Source: Pestalotiopsis fici W106-1
Lineage: Eukaryota > Ascomycota > Sordariomycetes > Amphisphaeriales > Sporocadaceae
NCBI RefSeq assembly: GCF_000516985.1
Contig: NW_006917091.1
Span: 3,121,022-3,185,021 of the forward strand
Reading direction: 5' to 3'
Length of the DNA stretch: 64,000 nucleotides
Positions 53,956 through 64,000 of the stretch are shown piece by piece. The notes beneath the pieces are model-generated. The model did no database searches. It saw only the letters and a program-made list of their open reading frames with translations, and was not told where the DNA came from. How positions within the stretch are numbered: the first letter of the stretch is position 1; the number at the start of each line of letters is the position of its first letter. The translations under genes were made by a program, and so were the position numbers.

Positions 53956-56017
53956 TCAGGAAGCATTTCCAAGCTGCATCAATCTATCACCAGCCTTGTG
54001 GTTGGCGTAGTCATAAGCCTTGGATCCAGCAGGGAATGTGCCGTTGGCGGCCCAGAGATCAATGAGTGGTTGCATGGGTTCGAGCTCCTGAGGCTTCAAC
54101 ATATCCAATGCGCAGGCGGTGAGCACAAAGTGAGAAAAGCAACTGTTGAGCTGCTTCTCAAGGTTGAGGTGGTAAAAGGGGTCGACAAAGTGAGCCCAGT
54201 ACAGGTGGGCGTAGACTCGGAACATTTGTCGGAAAATGGTCTGGCAGACCTCGAGAAAGTTTTCCGGGAATCCACTTCGCTTTCCGACCCAATCGCGATC
54301 ACCAGGGCTGCTCAGCTGAGAGAGAGGGGTCGTGGTTATTTGAGGGTTGTGAGAAAATGAGACACCGTTGGAGTCTGTTGAGAAGATGGTGGTGTCGTCA
54401 ATCTTGCCCGAGATCCAGCGTTGCATGAGAGTAATGTACTCATAGGCCGGAAGCTCGACGGGCTCCCTCTTGAAGTTCAGCCAAGTGAAGGAGTGATTAC
54501 TAAAAGGGTCAGCTATGAAATCATGTCTCGGATTGCGTGTTACTCACGCTCCAGCGGACATCCTTGGGCAGGTGGTGGCATTGCAGATGGTGGTGCCATC
54601 CTCTTCCTTTTCATGTATGACCCGAACAAAGTTCCACAAGTTGCGGTAATGCTCGACAACTAGGCCTGTTAGTCAAGTCGACAATGAACGTGTGAGGGGT
54701 CTCACCTTGGTGGGCAATCCATTCACCGGGATCAACGGTTTTGGGTCTGGCGCTCAGAGTCATGAAATTTCCCTTGACAATGTGCTTGGCGTAGGAAGAG
54801 TTCAACCACAGAGGCATGGGGCGCGGGAGGTGATAAGAGTTGAGAACCTCATCGCCGTTGGCGCCGCCAGGTGAAGCCAAAGATGGGTCGTCCATGGCCA
54901 AGGATGGCGAGCTTGGAAGGGGAGGAATCTTTGGAGCCGCAAGGTTTGAGGATGATTGGCTGCCTTGAGATAGAGCAGTTGGAGAGCTGGGTTGTCCACT
55001 GCTGGTTGTGACAGGGCTCTTTTGACCTGGGGCTTTAGCCGCCGTCCCTCTGAAACGGGCGTTGCTGTGGAATAAATGTCAGTTCATGTTGGAAAAAACT
55101 CCCAAGCAGACAAGTATGCAAGCAAGTGTCCTAGGACAGCAAACGGCCCACGACGGGCAAGACAAGTGCCAAGAACGAGACAGTCACTTGACAACGTCGT
55201 ACCATGCGAGACGAGCCGCCTCCTGCGTGTTCGGGCTCGGGGAATTATTCTGACAAAATGCTCCCATCAGGCACGTCACGAAACCGTGATTCTTTTTAGG
55301 AATCGTCCAATAAGTGCATACTGTTAAAGCAGGCTTGCATACCCCAATGAAAGTAAAGCAATTTGCTGTTCCCAAACCGGCTAGGGGCAGGCTTTGACTA
55401 GGCGTCGAAAAGAGAGGTCTTCAGCCTCAAAAGTAGAACAAATGATGCGATGATGTGCTGAAAGAAAGGTCGTACGGGCAAAGGAGAGGTTCCTTCTGCT
55501 GCTGTCCACCCCTTTCGTGACTGTGGACCGGGACTGGACTATTGCGATGCCACCCAAGTATCAGGCCCTCGGATCGGACCAAGTACCCCGCTATGGATCG
55601 CTTGTACGTGGTGCCCCAAGCCCCCCCTTAAGGGTGTGTATAACATGCAGAGATCTAGAAGGCGGTGCTCGGTTCCAATTGCGTTGAGAGTATGCGCTGT
55701 CCTACATGTGGGCGAGCGCGCGCGCGCGCGCAAGGGGATTGGTGGCGAGATTCACTTGAAGCCTTGGGCACCATCTGCACTCACTCACACTCATGGGCAA
55801 GTCGGTGAGGGTCAGGGAGCATGAGAAGGAGAGAGAATGTGGGGGATGAATGGACAGATGGAAAAAAAAGACAACCACCAGTCAAGTCTGACCCATGGCT
55901 TGTTCGACTTGGGCTGACAGACGGATGATTTGCAATAGGAAATACATGCATGTTATGACCATGGACAGGCTTAATGAAACATCGAGATACTCACATTCCC
56001 GAGAAAAGGTTCGACAT
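53956..56017 (-). CDS. mob2: MOB2-type kinase activator
   Basis: Four exons (56017-55995, 55064-54706, 54665-54548, 54499-53956) join in frame to 347 residues. Exon 1 has only 23 bases (MSNLFSGI) and is followed by an unusually long first intron of 930 nt. A Ser/Pro/Gln-rich disordered N-terminus precedes the MOB fold. The zinc ligands are visible: CNATTC (Cys-x4-Cys) and HLYWAH (His-x4-His). FLEVCQTIFRQMFRVYAHLY and the C-terminal PLIDLWAANGTFP belong to the MOB2 rather than MOB1 branch, as does the RWISGKIDDTTIFSTD insertion. MOB2 binds and activates the NDR kinase Cbk1/Cot-1 for polarised hyphal growth and septation. This is a conserved single-copy gene. Confidence 0.9.
55713..55731. repeat. 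Alternating CG dinucleotide tract
   Basis: A run of alternating C and G of nearly 20 bases inside the first MOB2 intron. Such tracts can adopt Z-DNA and are rare in fungal genomes subject to cytosine deamination. A polymorphic microsatellite is the simplest reading. Confidence 0.6.
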
Positions 56018-57005
56018 GGTTGCCGAGTCTGTACCAGGAAAGGCGCCGCTGCGCGAGGGGCTAAATAAAGGAGGAAGAGCGGTACGAGGTCTGGTCGGGC
56101 GATCGGATCCTGCAGGCAAAGGGCGGAAGTTGAGCGCTGTTTCCACCTCAATGAGCACGAGTATGGAGATCGTGAGATCAATGAGGAGCAGAAGGTTGGT
56201 TTGGATTGGATCGTTGAAGGGAGGCAGAGGACTGACTGATCCGTTCTTTTGGCAAACCCTATGATGGTGCTCTGAAAGCTCAAACATCCAGAGGTCAAGA
56301 CCTACGTTAGGGAAAGGAGGCAATCGGAAAAAGCCACTAACCGTATTAGTTCAACTGTCGACGCACGAGCCAGCGGTTGCTCTTCAGCATGTGCACGACT
56401 TGTTCCTGGCAGTGTCAACTATTTTGACTCTATATTGTTGAATTTTTTGCTTGTGAGGAAACAATTGATATGGCTAGATGTGACACGAGAATCAGGACAT
56501 TTCTCTTGATCCTTGGACATCTATCAACCTCCATATCCCCTCCCAACAGTGTATCATCTCTGCCCCTCAATCTCTAGTGCAACCGGCCCTGCAAGTGGTG
56601 AATTCCCGGTTCTTTCAGCTCCAGTACGTGGGGTCCACTGACTCGGCCGCTAATATTCCAGAACTCAAACGCCTGAAACCCATCTGCCATTGGATCCATT
56701 CTGGACCCCCAGTTCCAACTTTTTCCTCTCAAGCCTTTAGTGATTCTGGGTACCTGGTAACAAGGCTGTAGCCCAAGCAAGCACCTGTGGTTATGTACCT
56801 ACAGTACCTACCGTGACCTGTGCTTCTGCCAGCCTTTTCGAGGTCTCCATTGAAATCCCATTCCCGCTCGCAGCAAACCCCAGCTCCAAGGTAGCCTTGT
56901 CACTGATCAGAGCTTCACGCGCCGCGACCGCGCTCAAATTGCATCAATTGTCATTTGGAAACATTCTCGCATTCTTGCGCACTACCAATTCTACCAGCAT
57001 TAATC
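56018..57005. other. Divergent promoter region, MOB2 and LEO1
   Basis: About 1 kb between two divergent housekeeping genes, containing both promoters and leaders. No additional coding sequence or motif stands out. CT-rich stretches near 56,520-56,580 are common in fungal promoters. Confidence 0.45.
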
Positions 57006-58314
57006 ATGTCCGACTCGGAAGACCCCGTTGACATTGGCGGCGACGATGTTGATGACCTTTTCGGCGAGGGTGGCGATGACGATGCTCAGTCCGACAATGA
57101 GCGCGTCGTCAGTGACGCCGACCTGGCCTCGGACAGGGACGCCAACGAGCACCGATATGATGGCGACATGGATGTCGATGAGCGGGAGGTCGAGGTTGAG
57201 AACAGGCTGGTCATGAACATTCAGTTGTACCGTCACCGAGCACCCAAGAGCAAAGATGGAACAGTATGATGCATCCGTTGCACTGATAGACTTGCACAAT
57301 GCTGACAGCTTCTAGTTGAGATCTCTGAGACCTCCCAACTTTCTCCGAATCGCCGCCGAAGAGTACAAGCCCGACACATTTGAACCCACCGAATGGGATC
57401 AAGAAAATGCTCGAAGCGATAACCCCAAGGGTGTCATCCGATACCAGCGCGATCCCGAGACGGGTAGCCTCAAGAGCAATGCGCTCGTGCACAGATGGAA
57501 CGACGGCTCAATCACCTTGTCGGTAGGAGGCGAACACTATGAAATCCAAAAGAAGATGCTCGCACCTCCCAGCGACAAACCCTACCAAGAAGTCCAGGAC
57601 GCACACTACTATGCCGCGGCTGCCCATCTTTCTAGTAATCTGCTGGTCACCATGGGGCATGTATCGGAATCTTACACGGTACTTCCGAACCGAAACGTCC
57701 AGGACGATGCTGTCGCCAAGCTGGCAAGTAAGATGCAGGAAGTCGCACGCAGCAAGTTCAAGAGCGCAGACAACATCTTTATTGCGACGAGAGACCCAGA
57801 GCTTCAGCGCAAGGAGGCAGAGATGGCAGAGCGAGAGCGCATGAAGGCTCAGCGCAGGAGGGACAATGCCGCAGCTAGATTGGACAACCGCGCCGGAGGC
57901 TATCGAAGTGGAGGACTGTCTATTGGCGATCTCGAGGGCAGACGCGGTCTTGGTGGTTCAAGAAAGAGAGGACAACCGGGTGCCTCACGCCCCAAGAAGC
58001 GTCGTCCTGAATATGATTCAGATGATGACCTTCCTGCTGGACGTGGCCGCAACGAGGACTATGACCACGAAGACGACTTTATTGCTCCCAGCGACGACGA
58101 GGGCAGCTTTGTCGAGGAGGATGATGAGGAAGACATTCTCGATGACGACGACGAGGATGAAGAAGAGGCACCTCGCTCAAAGCGCCAAAAGACGGCCGAT
58201 GCAGAAGACGATGCTGATGCAGATGGAGACTTGGACGATGATGCCCCGGCAGAACAATCTCGCAGCCGTAGACGCAACATTGTGGATGATGATGACGACG
58301 ACGATGAAGAGTAA
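57006..58314 (+). CDS. leo1: LEO1, RNA polymerase II Paf1-complex subunit
   Basis: Two exons (57006-57263, 57316-58314) join to 418 residues. The acidic N-terminus (MSDSEDPVDIGGDDVDDLFGE begins it) and the central LEO1 domain are clear: VLRSLRPPNFLRI after the intron, FEPTEWDQENA, KSNALVHRWNDGSITLSVGG, LVTMGHVSESYTVLPNR. The C-terminal third alternates basic (RKRGQPGASRPKKRR) and acidic runs, ending in a polyaspartate tail. LEO1 forms a heterodimer with Paf1 in the Paf1 complex and supports elongation and H3K4/H2B modification. A 39-bp block near the 3' end (58171-58209, SKRQKTADAED) recurs inverted in the convergent neighbour. Confidence 0.95.
58171..58209 (+). repeat. Inverted repeat arm in LEO1, shared with the DUF3716 gene
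   Basis: 32 of 39 bases match the reverse complement of 58518-58556. Both arms are read in the same coding phase and give RSKRQKTADAED here and RSKRQKTANAED in the neighbour. Four of the six codon differences are synonymous. Confidence 0.8.
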
Positions 58315-58508
58315 TAATGAGCTTCTCGCCAGCAGGGCCTTCAAAAGTGCTACTCTTTGGCTTGGTTCCTCTGCCTATAGGTTCAGTGGCAAGATGTGGC
58401 TGGTCTCTAGTTATTGGTTGATGCATCGGCGACATGGCGTTTAGAGAGAGCAAAATGAATGAATTAATATGTTTTCAATGTGAATCTTTGGTCTGTCTTG
58501 ACTAATGT

Positions 58509-59445
58509 CTACTCGGTGTCCTCTGCGTTGGCCGTCTTTTGACGCTTGGAACGAGATGCCTCTCCACCCTCTTCGTGGTCTCCAACATCTTTGTCCACTG
58601 GATCATCTTCGTTGTCATTGCCCTCTTCATCACCTTCGCCTTCGCCGTCTTCGTCATCTTCACCACCTTCACCCTGTCCACCACCTTCACCCTGTCCATC
58701 ACCTTCGTCTTCGTCTTTGTCATCTTCTAGTTCAATTGCAAATTTGGCCTTGTCCCGCCGGTGTAGTTCGGCCCGGATTTGGTCCATCCACAACTCCAGA
58801 TCAGACGCTGTGGCCTTTTTTCTCTGAGCTTCGGTCGGATATTTTGATCCCGCTTTGAGGGGTTTCTCCAAATCTAACCATGTTAGTATACTCGTCTTGG
58901 CAAGGTCATGACAGTTTCTACCTTTACGAAATGAACAGTTTTTCCCCGAGGCGGAGTAATAGCAGTTTAGACATGCTCCTTTGGCCACGTCCGTGCCGGC
59001 CGAGATGCACTTGTCAAAAGGACCCTTGTTGTTGATGTGGTCGCATTGTTGGCAGCACTTGTTTTCTCCATTGGCAACAAGTTTACTCTGGTCGAGGAAC
59101 AGGTAGAGTGCTACAGCATAGCATGGCTCTGATCGTAGAAAGAACATGTCGCTAATGTGTGGTCTGCCGGCCTGTCTCCATATTTTGGGTTGGAAAAGTC
59201 GCTGGATATCCTACTCCGATGCATGAGTATGCCATTCAGTGTTCATGGATGCAAAAAAGGAAGGGAGGAGATGGAGACAATACTGTAGACTTTTCAAGCA
59301 ATTGGTGAGTCGTGTCGTCATTGCACTCGAGCAATTTTTGCATAGCCCATGCAGTATACTCGAGACTGGTCTTGCACTCGATCATCTCGGCTGGGGCCTG
59401 CTCCAAAGGAACAGAGTTGTACTTGAAGCCACGTAGCTCTTTCAT
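58509..59445 (-). CDS. DUF3716-type cysteine-motif protein with acidic nuclear-like tail
   Basis: Three exons (59445-59284, 59210-58922, 58873-58509) join in frame to 271 residues. The centre carries a cysteine pattern I recognise as the fungal DUF3716 zinc-ribbon-like domain: KCCQQCDHINNKGPFDKCIS, then GACLNCYYSASGKNCSFR. Upstream lies a conserved-looking segment (LFQPKIWRQAGRPHIS). The last ~75 residues are Glu/Asp/Gly repeats (GQGEGG twice) and end in RSKRQKTANAEDTE, nearly the same peptide as in LEO1, with which this gene converges (194 bases between stops). The basic KRQK could act as a nuclear signal. Exon 1 was found by extending the frame upstream of an internal ATG at 59147. DUF3716 has no known function. 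Confidence 0.72.
58518..58556 (-). repeat. Inverted repeat arm in the DUF3716 gene
   Basis: Reverse-complement partner of 58171-58209 in LEO1, with about 308 bases between the arms. See that entry for the match. Confidence 0.8.
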
Positions 59446-60314
59446 GTTGGATAGACGTCCTTGAAAGGTGAAGATGTTGTGAAGCGGATTGAAACATTTA
59501 GGTTTAAACTTGCGAAAATTTTCATTTATAGTAGTTATTTGGGGGGTTTTATTTACACACGATGCATCAACAGTGATTTCTTTCAATCAAGTCTGTTTGA
59601 TATCAATCAGCTTTGATTTGAATATTCTCGGCGTAAGGATTTAAGCTTTATGGAGACGTGCTGTCGGGTCAATGCAGGGTCCAATAGCTGCGGTTGCATA
59701 ATAATGCTCCATAAATCAGACATGTACCTATGACGAATGTATTCCATTTACTTATTTCAGTTACATATTATACGTCGTTGACATGTAGTCCTATTGCAAA
59801 CAATTTCTCTTGATTCTATATGCATGGCCGAGAACCAAGCATCGCCTGTAGCCGCACTAACCATCTCGCGATTCCAAAGAGTAGTGTTACACAATGCCCT
59901 ACATCGAGTACCCAATGTATGTACTCCTAGGCCACTACTCCCTACCCCAACCCACCATTACTTTCACATGCCAGCCAGTTTGCCAGCACTGACCGGCTCA
60001 GTCACGTCACGCGACGACTCGTGTATATATCAGCTGCTCCCAACAGAGCTAAGCAAGTCGGTCTTTGTCAAGAAGACAGCGTGTATTGGTTTCTCTTGTT
60101 TCGATATCTTGTTGCTCCTGTTGTCAATTTCACCTCCGAGATTATGCACCCACGCTCGGCACTCTAAATTGACATCCCGAGCTGACCAAGACCCTATGAT
60201 GGCGCTCACTAAACCTTGACTTCCGCACCTATTGATCCAGATCCTCCCTCCAACCACTGTTCCGTCCCTCGCGACCCTTTGTCCCTGCATGCGCTGTCCT
60301 CAGTTTCCGACAGC
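59446..60314. other. Divergent intergenic region
   Basis: About 870 bases upstream of both the DUF3716 gene and the patatin-like gene. The frame 59,794-60,219 is open but starts without context and reads as leader sequence. No gene is supported. Confidence 0.4.
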
Positions 60315-62326
60315 ATGGCAGCAGCATCAGGCCTCATTGGAGTCCTCTGGGCGGTCTCTTCGCTACTCCTCGAAGTAGTCCTGTTCTGGATCAAAGTAGG
60401 TAAGCTACGGGAACCTTGTTGCCGTACCACACCTCCAACAAGTACGCGGGCTGACAAAAATCCCCCAACCAGAAATTCGGTAGCTGGTGGAAGTCGAGGA
60501 ATATACTCGACGACTGGCTTGATGCCTTGCGCAACGCCGAGAGCTACGAGGACTGGGAACATGCGGCACTTCACCTGGACAATATCAAGCAGTTGAATCT
60601 ATGGTGCGTCTACCCGGCTCAAGTCTGCGATGTCGGGATTTCGCTGGCGGCTAACGTCAGCTACCATTTAGGCGAAACGACGTCACCTCCAGCTCCTATG
60701 ACTGGACACTAATCCACCGCCGTCTCGAGTCTCTCAATATTGCCCGCGAGGACCGAGATTTGCAGACACTGATCGATCTCGTCCGAGCTGGACTTGTCCG
60801 CAACCTCGGCAACATAACGTCTCCCAAGCTCTACAATCGATCATTTGCCGGCACCAAGTACCTGATTGAAGAATACATTGCCCAGGTCGTAGTGGCCATT
60901 GAGGATATCAATGCGCAAACGGCTTCTAATGCCGCTCCCGTGGTCGAAACCAGCGGAGGCCCCCAGCCAAGCATATCTGCACAGCGCAAGTTGAACTTTT
61001 TGCACGATTCCAGGCAAGCATTTGGTCGGACAACATTGGTTCTTCAGGGCGGTGCCATTTTTGGACTCTGCCACCTGGGTGTGGTCAAGGCTCTGTTCTT
61101 CCGTGGACTTCTCCCTCGCATCATTACAGGTACGGCCACGGGGGCGCTGATTGCCAGTCTGGTCGCCATTCATACCGAGGATGAACTGCCTCGTATCCTG
61201 ACGGGAGAAGGCATTGACCTTTCAGCCTTTGAAGCGCACGCTCACCGCGGACAGCAAACCGGGAAGCAGACGGTCGAGTATGGCTGGGAGACATTGTTAC
61301 GCCGCTTTCGTCGTTTTTGGAAAGAAGGCTACTTTCTCGATGTCAAGGTTCTCGAGGATTGCGTCAAGGCCAATGTCGGAAACCTGACGTTTGAGGAAGC
61401 TTTCAATCGCAGCAAGAGAATTTTGAACATCACTGTCGCCACGGAAGGCCGCGGTGGACTTCCCTCCTTGTTGAATTATATCACGGCCCCTAATGTGGTA
61501 TGTCTTTGAGCAATTGTTTATACTTGTACGCTGCTGACTTGTGTAGTTGATATGGACAGCTGCTGTCGCGTCCAATGCATCGACGCCCTCGCTCTATGGG
61601 AGCCGGGGAACGACTGTCCTCTGCAAAGATGCCGATGGAAATATTGTCCCCTGGGCGCCAGCACACACATTCCGCCACTACACCTCGGCTTCTGCCACGG
61701 AGAGTAAAGATAGCAAGAGTCCTTTAGCTCGCATTGCTCAATTGTTCAACGTGAACCATTTCATAGTCTCACAAGCCAGACCCTATCTGATTCCTTTCCT
61801 GGAGTCGGACATGCACGGTCCGTCGCTATTCGCAGCACGACATCGACGCGCTCAAATCACGGGCAACATTATCCGCATGGTTGGATTAGAGACCCGACAC
61901 CGGCTCAGACAATTAGATACTCTAGGCTTGCTCCCGGCTGGGATTAGGCGATTTCTCGTTGATGAGGAGATTCCAGGTGCTCACATGACATTTGTGCCCA
62001 AGGTTACTGCGTCGGATTTTGTACGCTTGCTCGAAACGCCAACTCGCGAGACCCTCGACTACTGGATCCTCCGCGGTGAGCGCAGCGTCTGGCCTGCCAT
62101 TTGTGCTCTACGCATTCGTTGTGTCATTGAGTTCGAGATTGAGCGGACATATCAACAGGTTCGTTCGCTCAAGGCGGGCGGTCTGCGGAGAAAGGCCAGC
62201 ATCAATGCCGGGGCAGAAATATCCGAAGACAATCAACTGCCGCTCCCCGACGAGCCAATGCACCCACCATATGACAGGCAGCGCGCGGCGAGTATCGCAC
62301 CGAGCCTCGTGCCAGGTGCTGGTTAG
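60315..62326 (+). CDS. Patatin-like (Tgl-type, DUF3336) protein lacking the catalytic serine
   Basis: Four exons (60315-60395, 60473-60603, 60672-61497, 61547-62326) join to 605 residues. An N-terminal membrane-anchoring segment (WAVSSLLLEVVLFWI) and a DUF3336-like region (WLDALRNAESYEDWEHAALHLD) precede the patatin domain. The glycine-rich loop (TLVLQGGAIFGLCHLGVVKAL) is present. The nucleophile elbow, normally GxSxG, reads Gly-Thr-Ala226-Thr-Gly; the Ala codon is at 61135-61137. The catalytic Asp-Gly dyad expected ahead of LFNVNHFIVSQARP is also not seen. Active relatives are lipid-droplet triacylglycerol lipases/acyltransferases. This copy is otherwise well conserved, so it may be a non-catalytic scaffold or regulator. 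The C-terminal tail is disordered. Confidence 0.88.
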
Positions 62327-62814
62327 TTGTTTGCACGGCATGGACGAATAACGAGAACGTCATCAATACCCGTACAGAGGTCAGAATGGTATCGACATGT
62401 TGGATAATTCGAATCAGCAAGCCGTGACCGACAGTCAAGAGACGGCTAGACAAGATTTCCTACAGCAGTCAAACATTTTACAAACTTGAAGATAATAAAT
62501 GAACACGACATACTATCTATTATGCATTTATCAAGTCTAATGATTCCAACACACAATTGATTGTATTCAAGACCGATCATGCCATGACTTGATGGAGCTT
62601 TTCCATCTAGGGTGCTTACATTTAGTCACATAGTTCCAGGGCCTTTCGAGCCACGCAGTCAAATCACTTGGCAAGGATATAATTCACAAGAGTAAGTTGT
62701 TTGATATTTGATGTTTTCCTTGTCTATTCCTAAGAGATATCTCGACATTTTCCTTTACAATTAATCCAACATGTATCCCTCATTATCTACCCATTGCGAA
62801 TCTTTCTCATGATT
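62327..62814. other. Intergenic region
   Basis: About 490 bases of AT-rich 3' sequence between the patatin-like gene and the unassigned minus-strand sequence at the right edge. No feature is recognised. Confidence 0.4.
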
Positions 62815-63927
62815 TCACCCTCGTGAGCATATCTGCATCACCACCACGGCGACATTCCAAATTGAGATAGATATCGGTAAAGTCCGACAGCAGTGTCTTT
62901 GCGTCAAAGTTGTACGTCCTACAAGACTTCTTCTCCAGTGTTTGAAAGGTAGGTTTTAACAGCTCGTGTATCGGGAGGCTTTTGCGTCCCATTCATCCGT
63001 TGTGATGCGAAAGACGTCTACCAGAACCTTGGCCGTCCCGTCATTGATAGGTTCCTTCTTTATCACCGCAGGGGAGGGCGCTTCAGAAGCCGCCTTTGAC
63101 AAACATGGTCAAACTTGAAGTCTTCCTGCAGATTCCCACGTCTGAGAAGGGCTTTCCAGTCTCCTTGGCCTCTGCAGACAAAGACGGTGTAGCTCCGTCT
63201 TTGTCTGCAGCTCTGTGGGGCGGTTCTTGCCCTTCTCACCCCGGAAATGAGACTCCACGTGCTTCTGGTACGAGTGGAAGTTGTCCCAACCAACCCCAAC
63301 TTCCACTCCCACCAAAAGCACCTCGAGTCGCACTTTCGAGGCGAGAAGGGCAAAAACCAGCCGGCGGGGTTTCCGGAGAACGCCCAGGTTAGCGGATCAA
63401 GACGGCGCCTGGCGATGGGAGGGGGTCCGGAGACCACCCGGCTTGTTGAAACTAGGTTGAATAATGACATCCAGAGTCCGTAGTTCCTTAAAGGTTGTTC
63501 CAGCCAGCATAACCTTGGTGAGGAGGCCAGACTCTTCAGGGTCTGTAGGCACAAGTGCCTCTTTATAGACCATAACGGTCTTTGCGGCCTGCAAAATCGT
63601 CTTGGTGTTATCTGGGTATGTGTCGGGAGCTCTGTCGGTGAGGAAGACAATATCTCCAGACGGGTGAACAACAGTAGTCACAGCTCCAAAGGCATTGCTG
63701 CTGCTGCCGGGAACAGCAGGCTGGACTTGTGCCACGACGATGTGGCGGAAGGTCTCAGCACGCCACTGCTTGCTAACAGAGGCCGAGGCTGGCATGCTAG
63801 GTTGGACATTTGCGCCATTCTCGCTGATGTGCTGGACACAGCGTCCAGCACTGGCGTAATGGTTGTCAATGCTCATCTCTCGGGGATGCATTCCAGGGGG
63901 AGCAGTGCTCAGCCCGTGTAATTCCAA
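62815..63927 (-). CDS. Unassigned minus-strand coding-like sequence at the window edge
   Basis: Three pieces read as protein on the minus strand. 63,927-63,430 is open and contains ETFRHIVVAQVQPAVPGSSS and VVHPSGDIVFLTDRAPDTY. 63,300-63,070 includes NFHSYQKHVESHFRGEKGKN. 63,060-62,815 contains AKVLVDVFRITTDEWDAKA and DFTDIYLNLECRRGGDAD. They lie in different phases and I could not find introns that join them cleanly, so this may be a spliced gene, a relic, or several fragments. I recognise no family. The middle piece forms one arm of a large inverted repeat. Outer limits are approximate, and the gene may continue beyond the window. Confidence 0.35.
63172..63210. repeat. Perfect 16-bp hairpin-forming inverted repeat
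   Basis: CTGCAGACAAAGACGG and its exact reverse complement are separated by the 7-base loop TGTAGCT. A perfect 16-bp stem is unlikely by chance in a window of this size. It lies about 17 bases left of the larger imperfect inverted repeat. Confidence 0.85.
63227..63353. repeat. 57-bp coding inverted repeat
   Basis: Arms 63,227-63,283 and 63,297-63,353 match at 47 of 57 bases in inverse orientation around a 13-base spacer. The left arm on the minus strand encodes NFHSYQKHVESHFRGEKGK and the right arm on the plus strand encodes NFHSHQKHLESHFRGEKGK. Most differences fall at third codon positions. Confidence 0.85.
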
Positions 63928-64000
63928 ATTCTCCGATGAGAGTCATGACGGCGGGACTCCTTGCCCAAGGGAGTCGGCGGGCAGGCTGAACCTTTCCGTG

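Noticed and set aside
59794..60219. A 141-codon plus-strand frame as a separate gene
   Set aside because: No family resemblance or start context. It lies directly upstream of the patatin-like start and fits leader or promoter sequence.
1..64000. tRNA, rRNA, CRISPR arrays and intact transposons
   Set aside because: I saw no tRNA B-box sequence in a cloverleaf context, no rRNA-like stretch, no spaced direct repeats of CRISPR form, and no transposase, reverse transcriptase or long terminal repeat.

Overview
The window is nuclear DNA of a filamentous ascomycete (Pezizomycotina). Most genes carry several short introns of about 42-75 nt with GTAAGT/GTGAGT-type donors and CTAAC/CTAAT-like branch sites. 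The gene content is typically fungal: HET-domain proteins, a NACHT-ankyrin NLR, secreted amidases, a GH43 glycosidase, MFS transporters, MOB2 and LEO1. A Sordariomycete, perhaps of the Hypocreales, fits best, but that is inferred from family content and not from a marker gene. One run of 100 N (23030-23129) marks an assembly gap.

Layout. 1-1047 is poorly coding. 1148-2062 is a DUF3632-type protein. 2665-4596 is an amidase-signature protein, followed by a small NTF2-like protein (5784-6248), a secretory agmatinase-like ureohydrolase ending in KDEL (6311-7824, minus) and a myo-inositol-type sugar transporter (8363-10187, minus). From about 11.7 to 24.1 kb lies a self/non-self-recognition block: a NACHT-ankyrin NLR with an apparent frameshift just after Walker B, a HET protein with a multi-span membrane tail, and a HET-ankyrin gene interrupted by the assembly gap. 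The spaces between these genes are long and AT-rich. They include one diverged duplicated tract that brackets the HET-membrane gene.

25.1-45.2 kb is metabolic: an APH-fold phosphotransferase, an amadoriase/sarcosine-oxidase-type flavoenzyme, a second and clearly secreted amidase, a secreted L-amino-acid oxidase, a DHA2 drug exporter, a cysteine-synthase-like PLP enzyme fused to rhodanese, a 3-phosphoglycerate dehydrogenase without an ACT domain, and a DAL5-type anion/amide transporter. Most of these act on amide, amine or serine/cysteine chemistry, and two are predicted to release H2O2 from amines. A third HET-ankyrin gene follows (46034-49349), then a secreted GH43 enzyme and an alpha/beta hydrolase.

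From about 54 kb the window becomes conserved housekeeping sequence: MOB2 (activator of the Cbk1/Cot-1 kinase), LEO1 (Paf1 complex), a DUF3716 protein convergent with LEO1 that shares a C-terminal peptide with it, and a patatin/DUF3336 protein that has lost its nucleophilic serine. The right end holds unassigned coding-like sequence with a striking inverted repeat whose two arms encode the same peptide on opposite strands.

Intron-aware gene models were worked out by hand. For the agmatinase, amadoriase-like, cysteine-synthase, phosphoglycerate-dehydrogenase, GH43, MOB2, LEO1, DUF3716, patatin and phosphotransferase genes, exon lengths were checked to keep frame.
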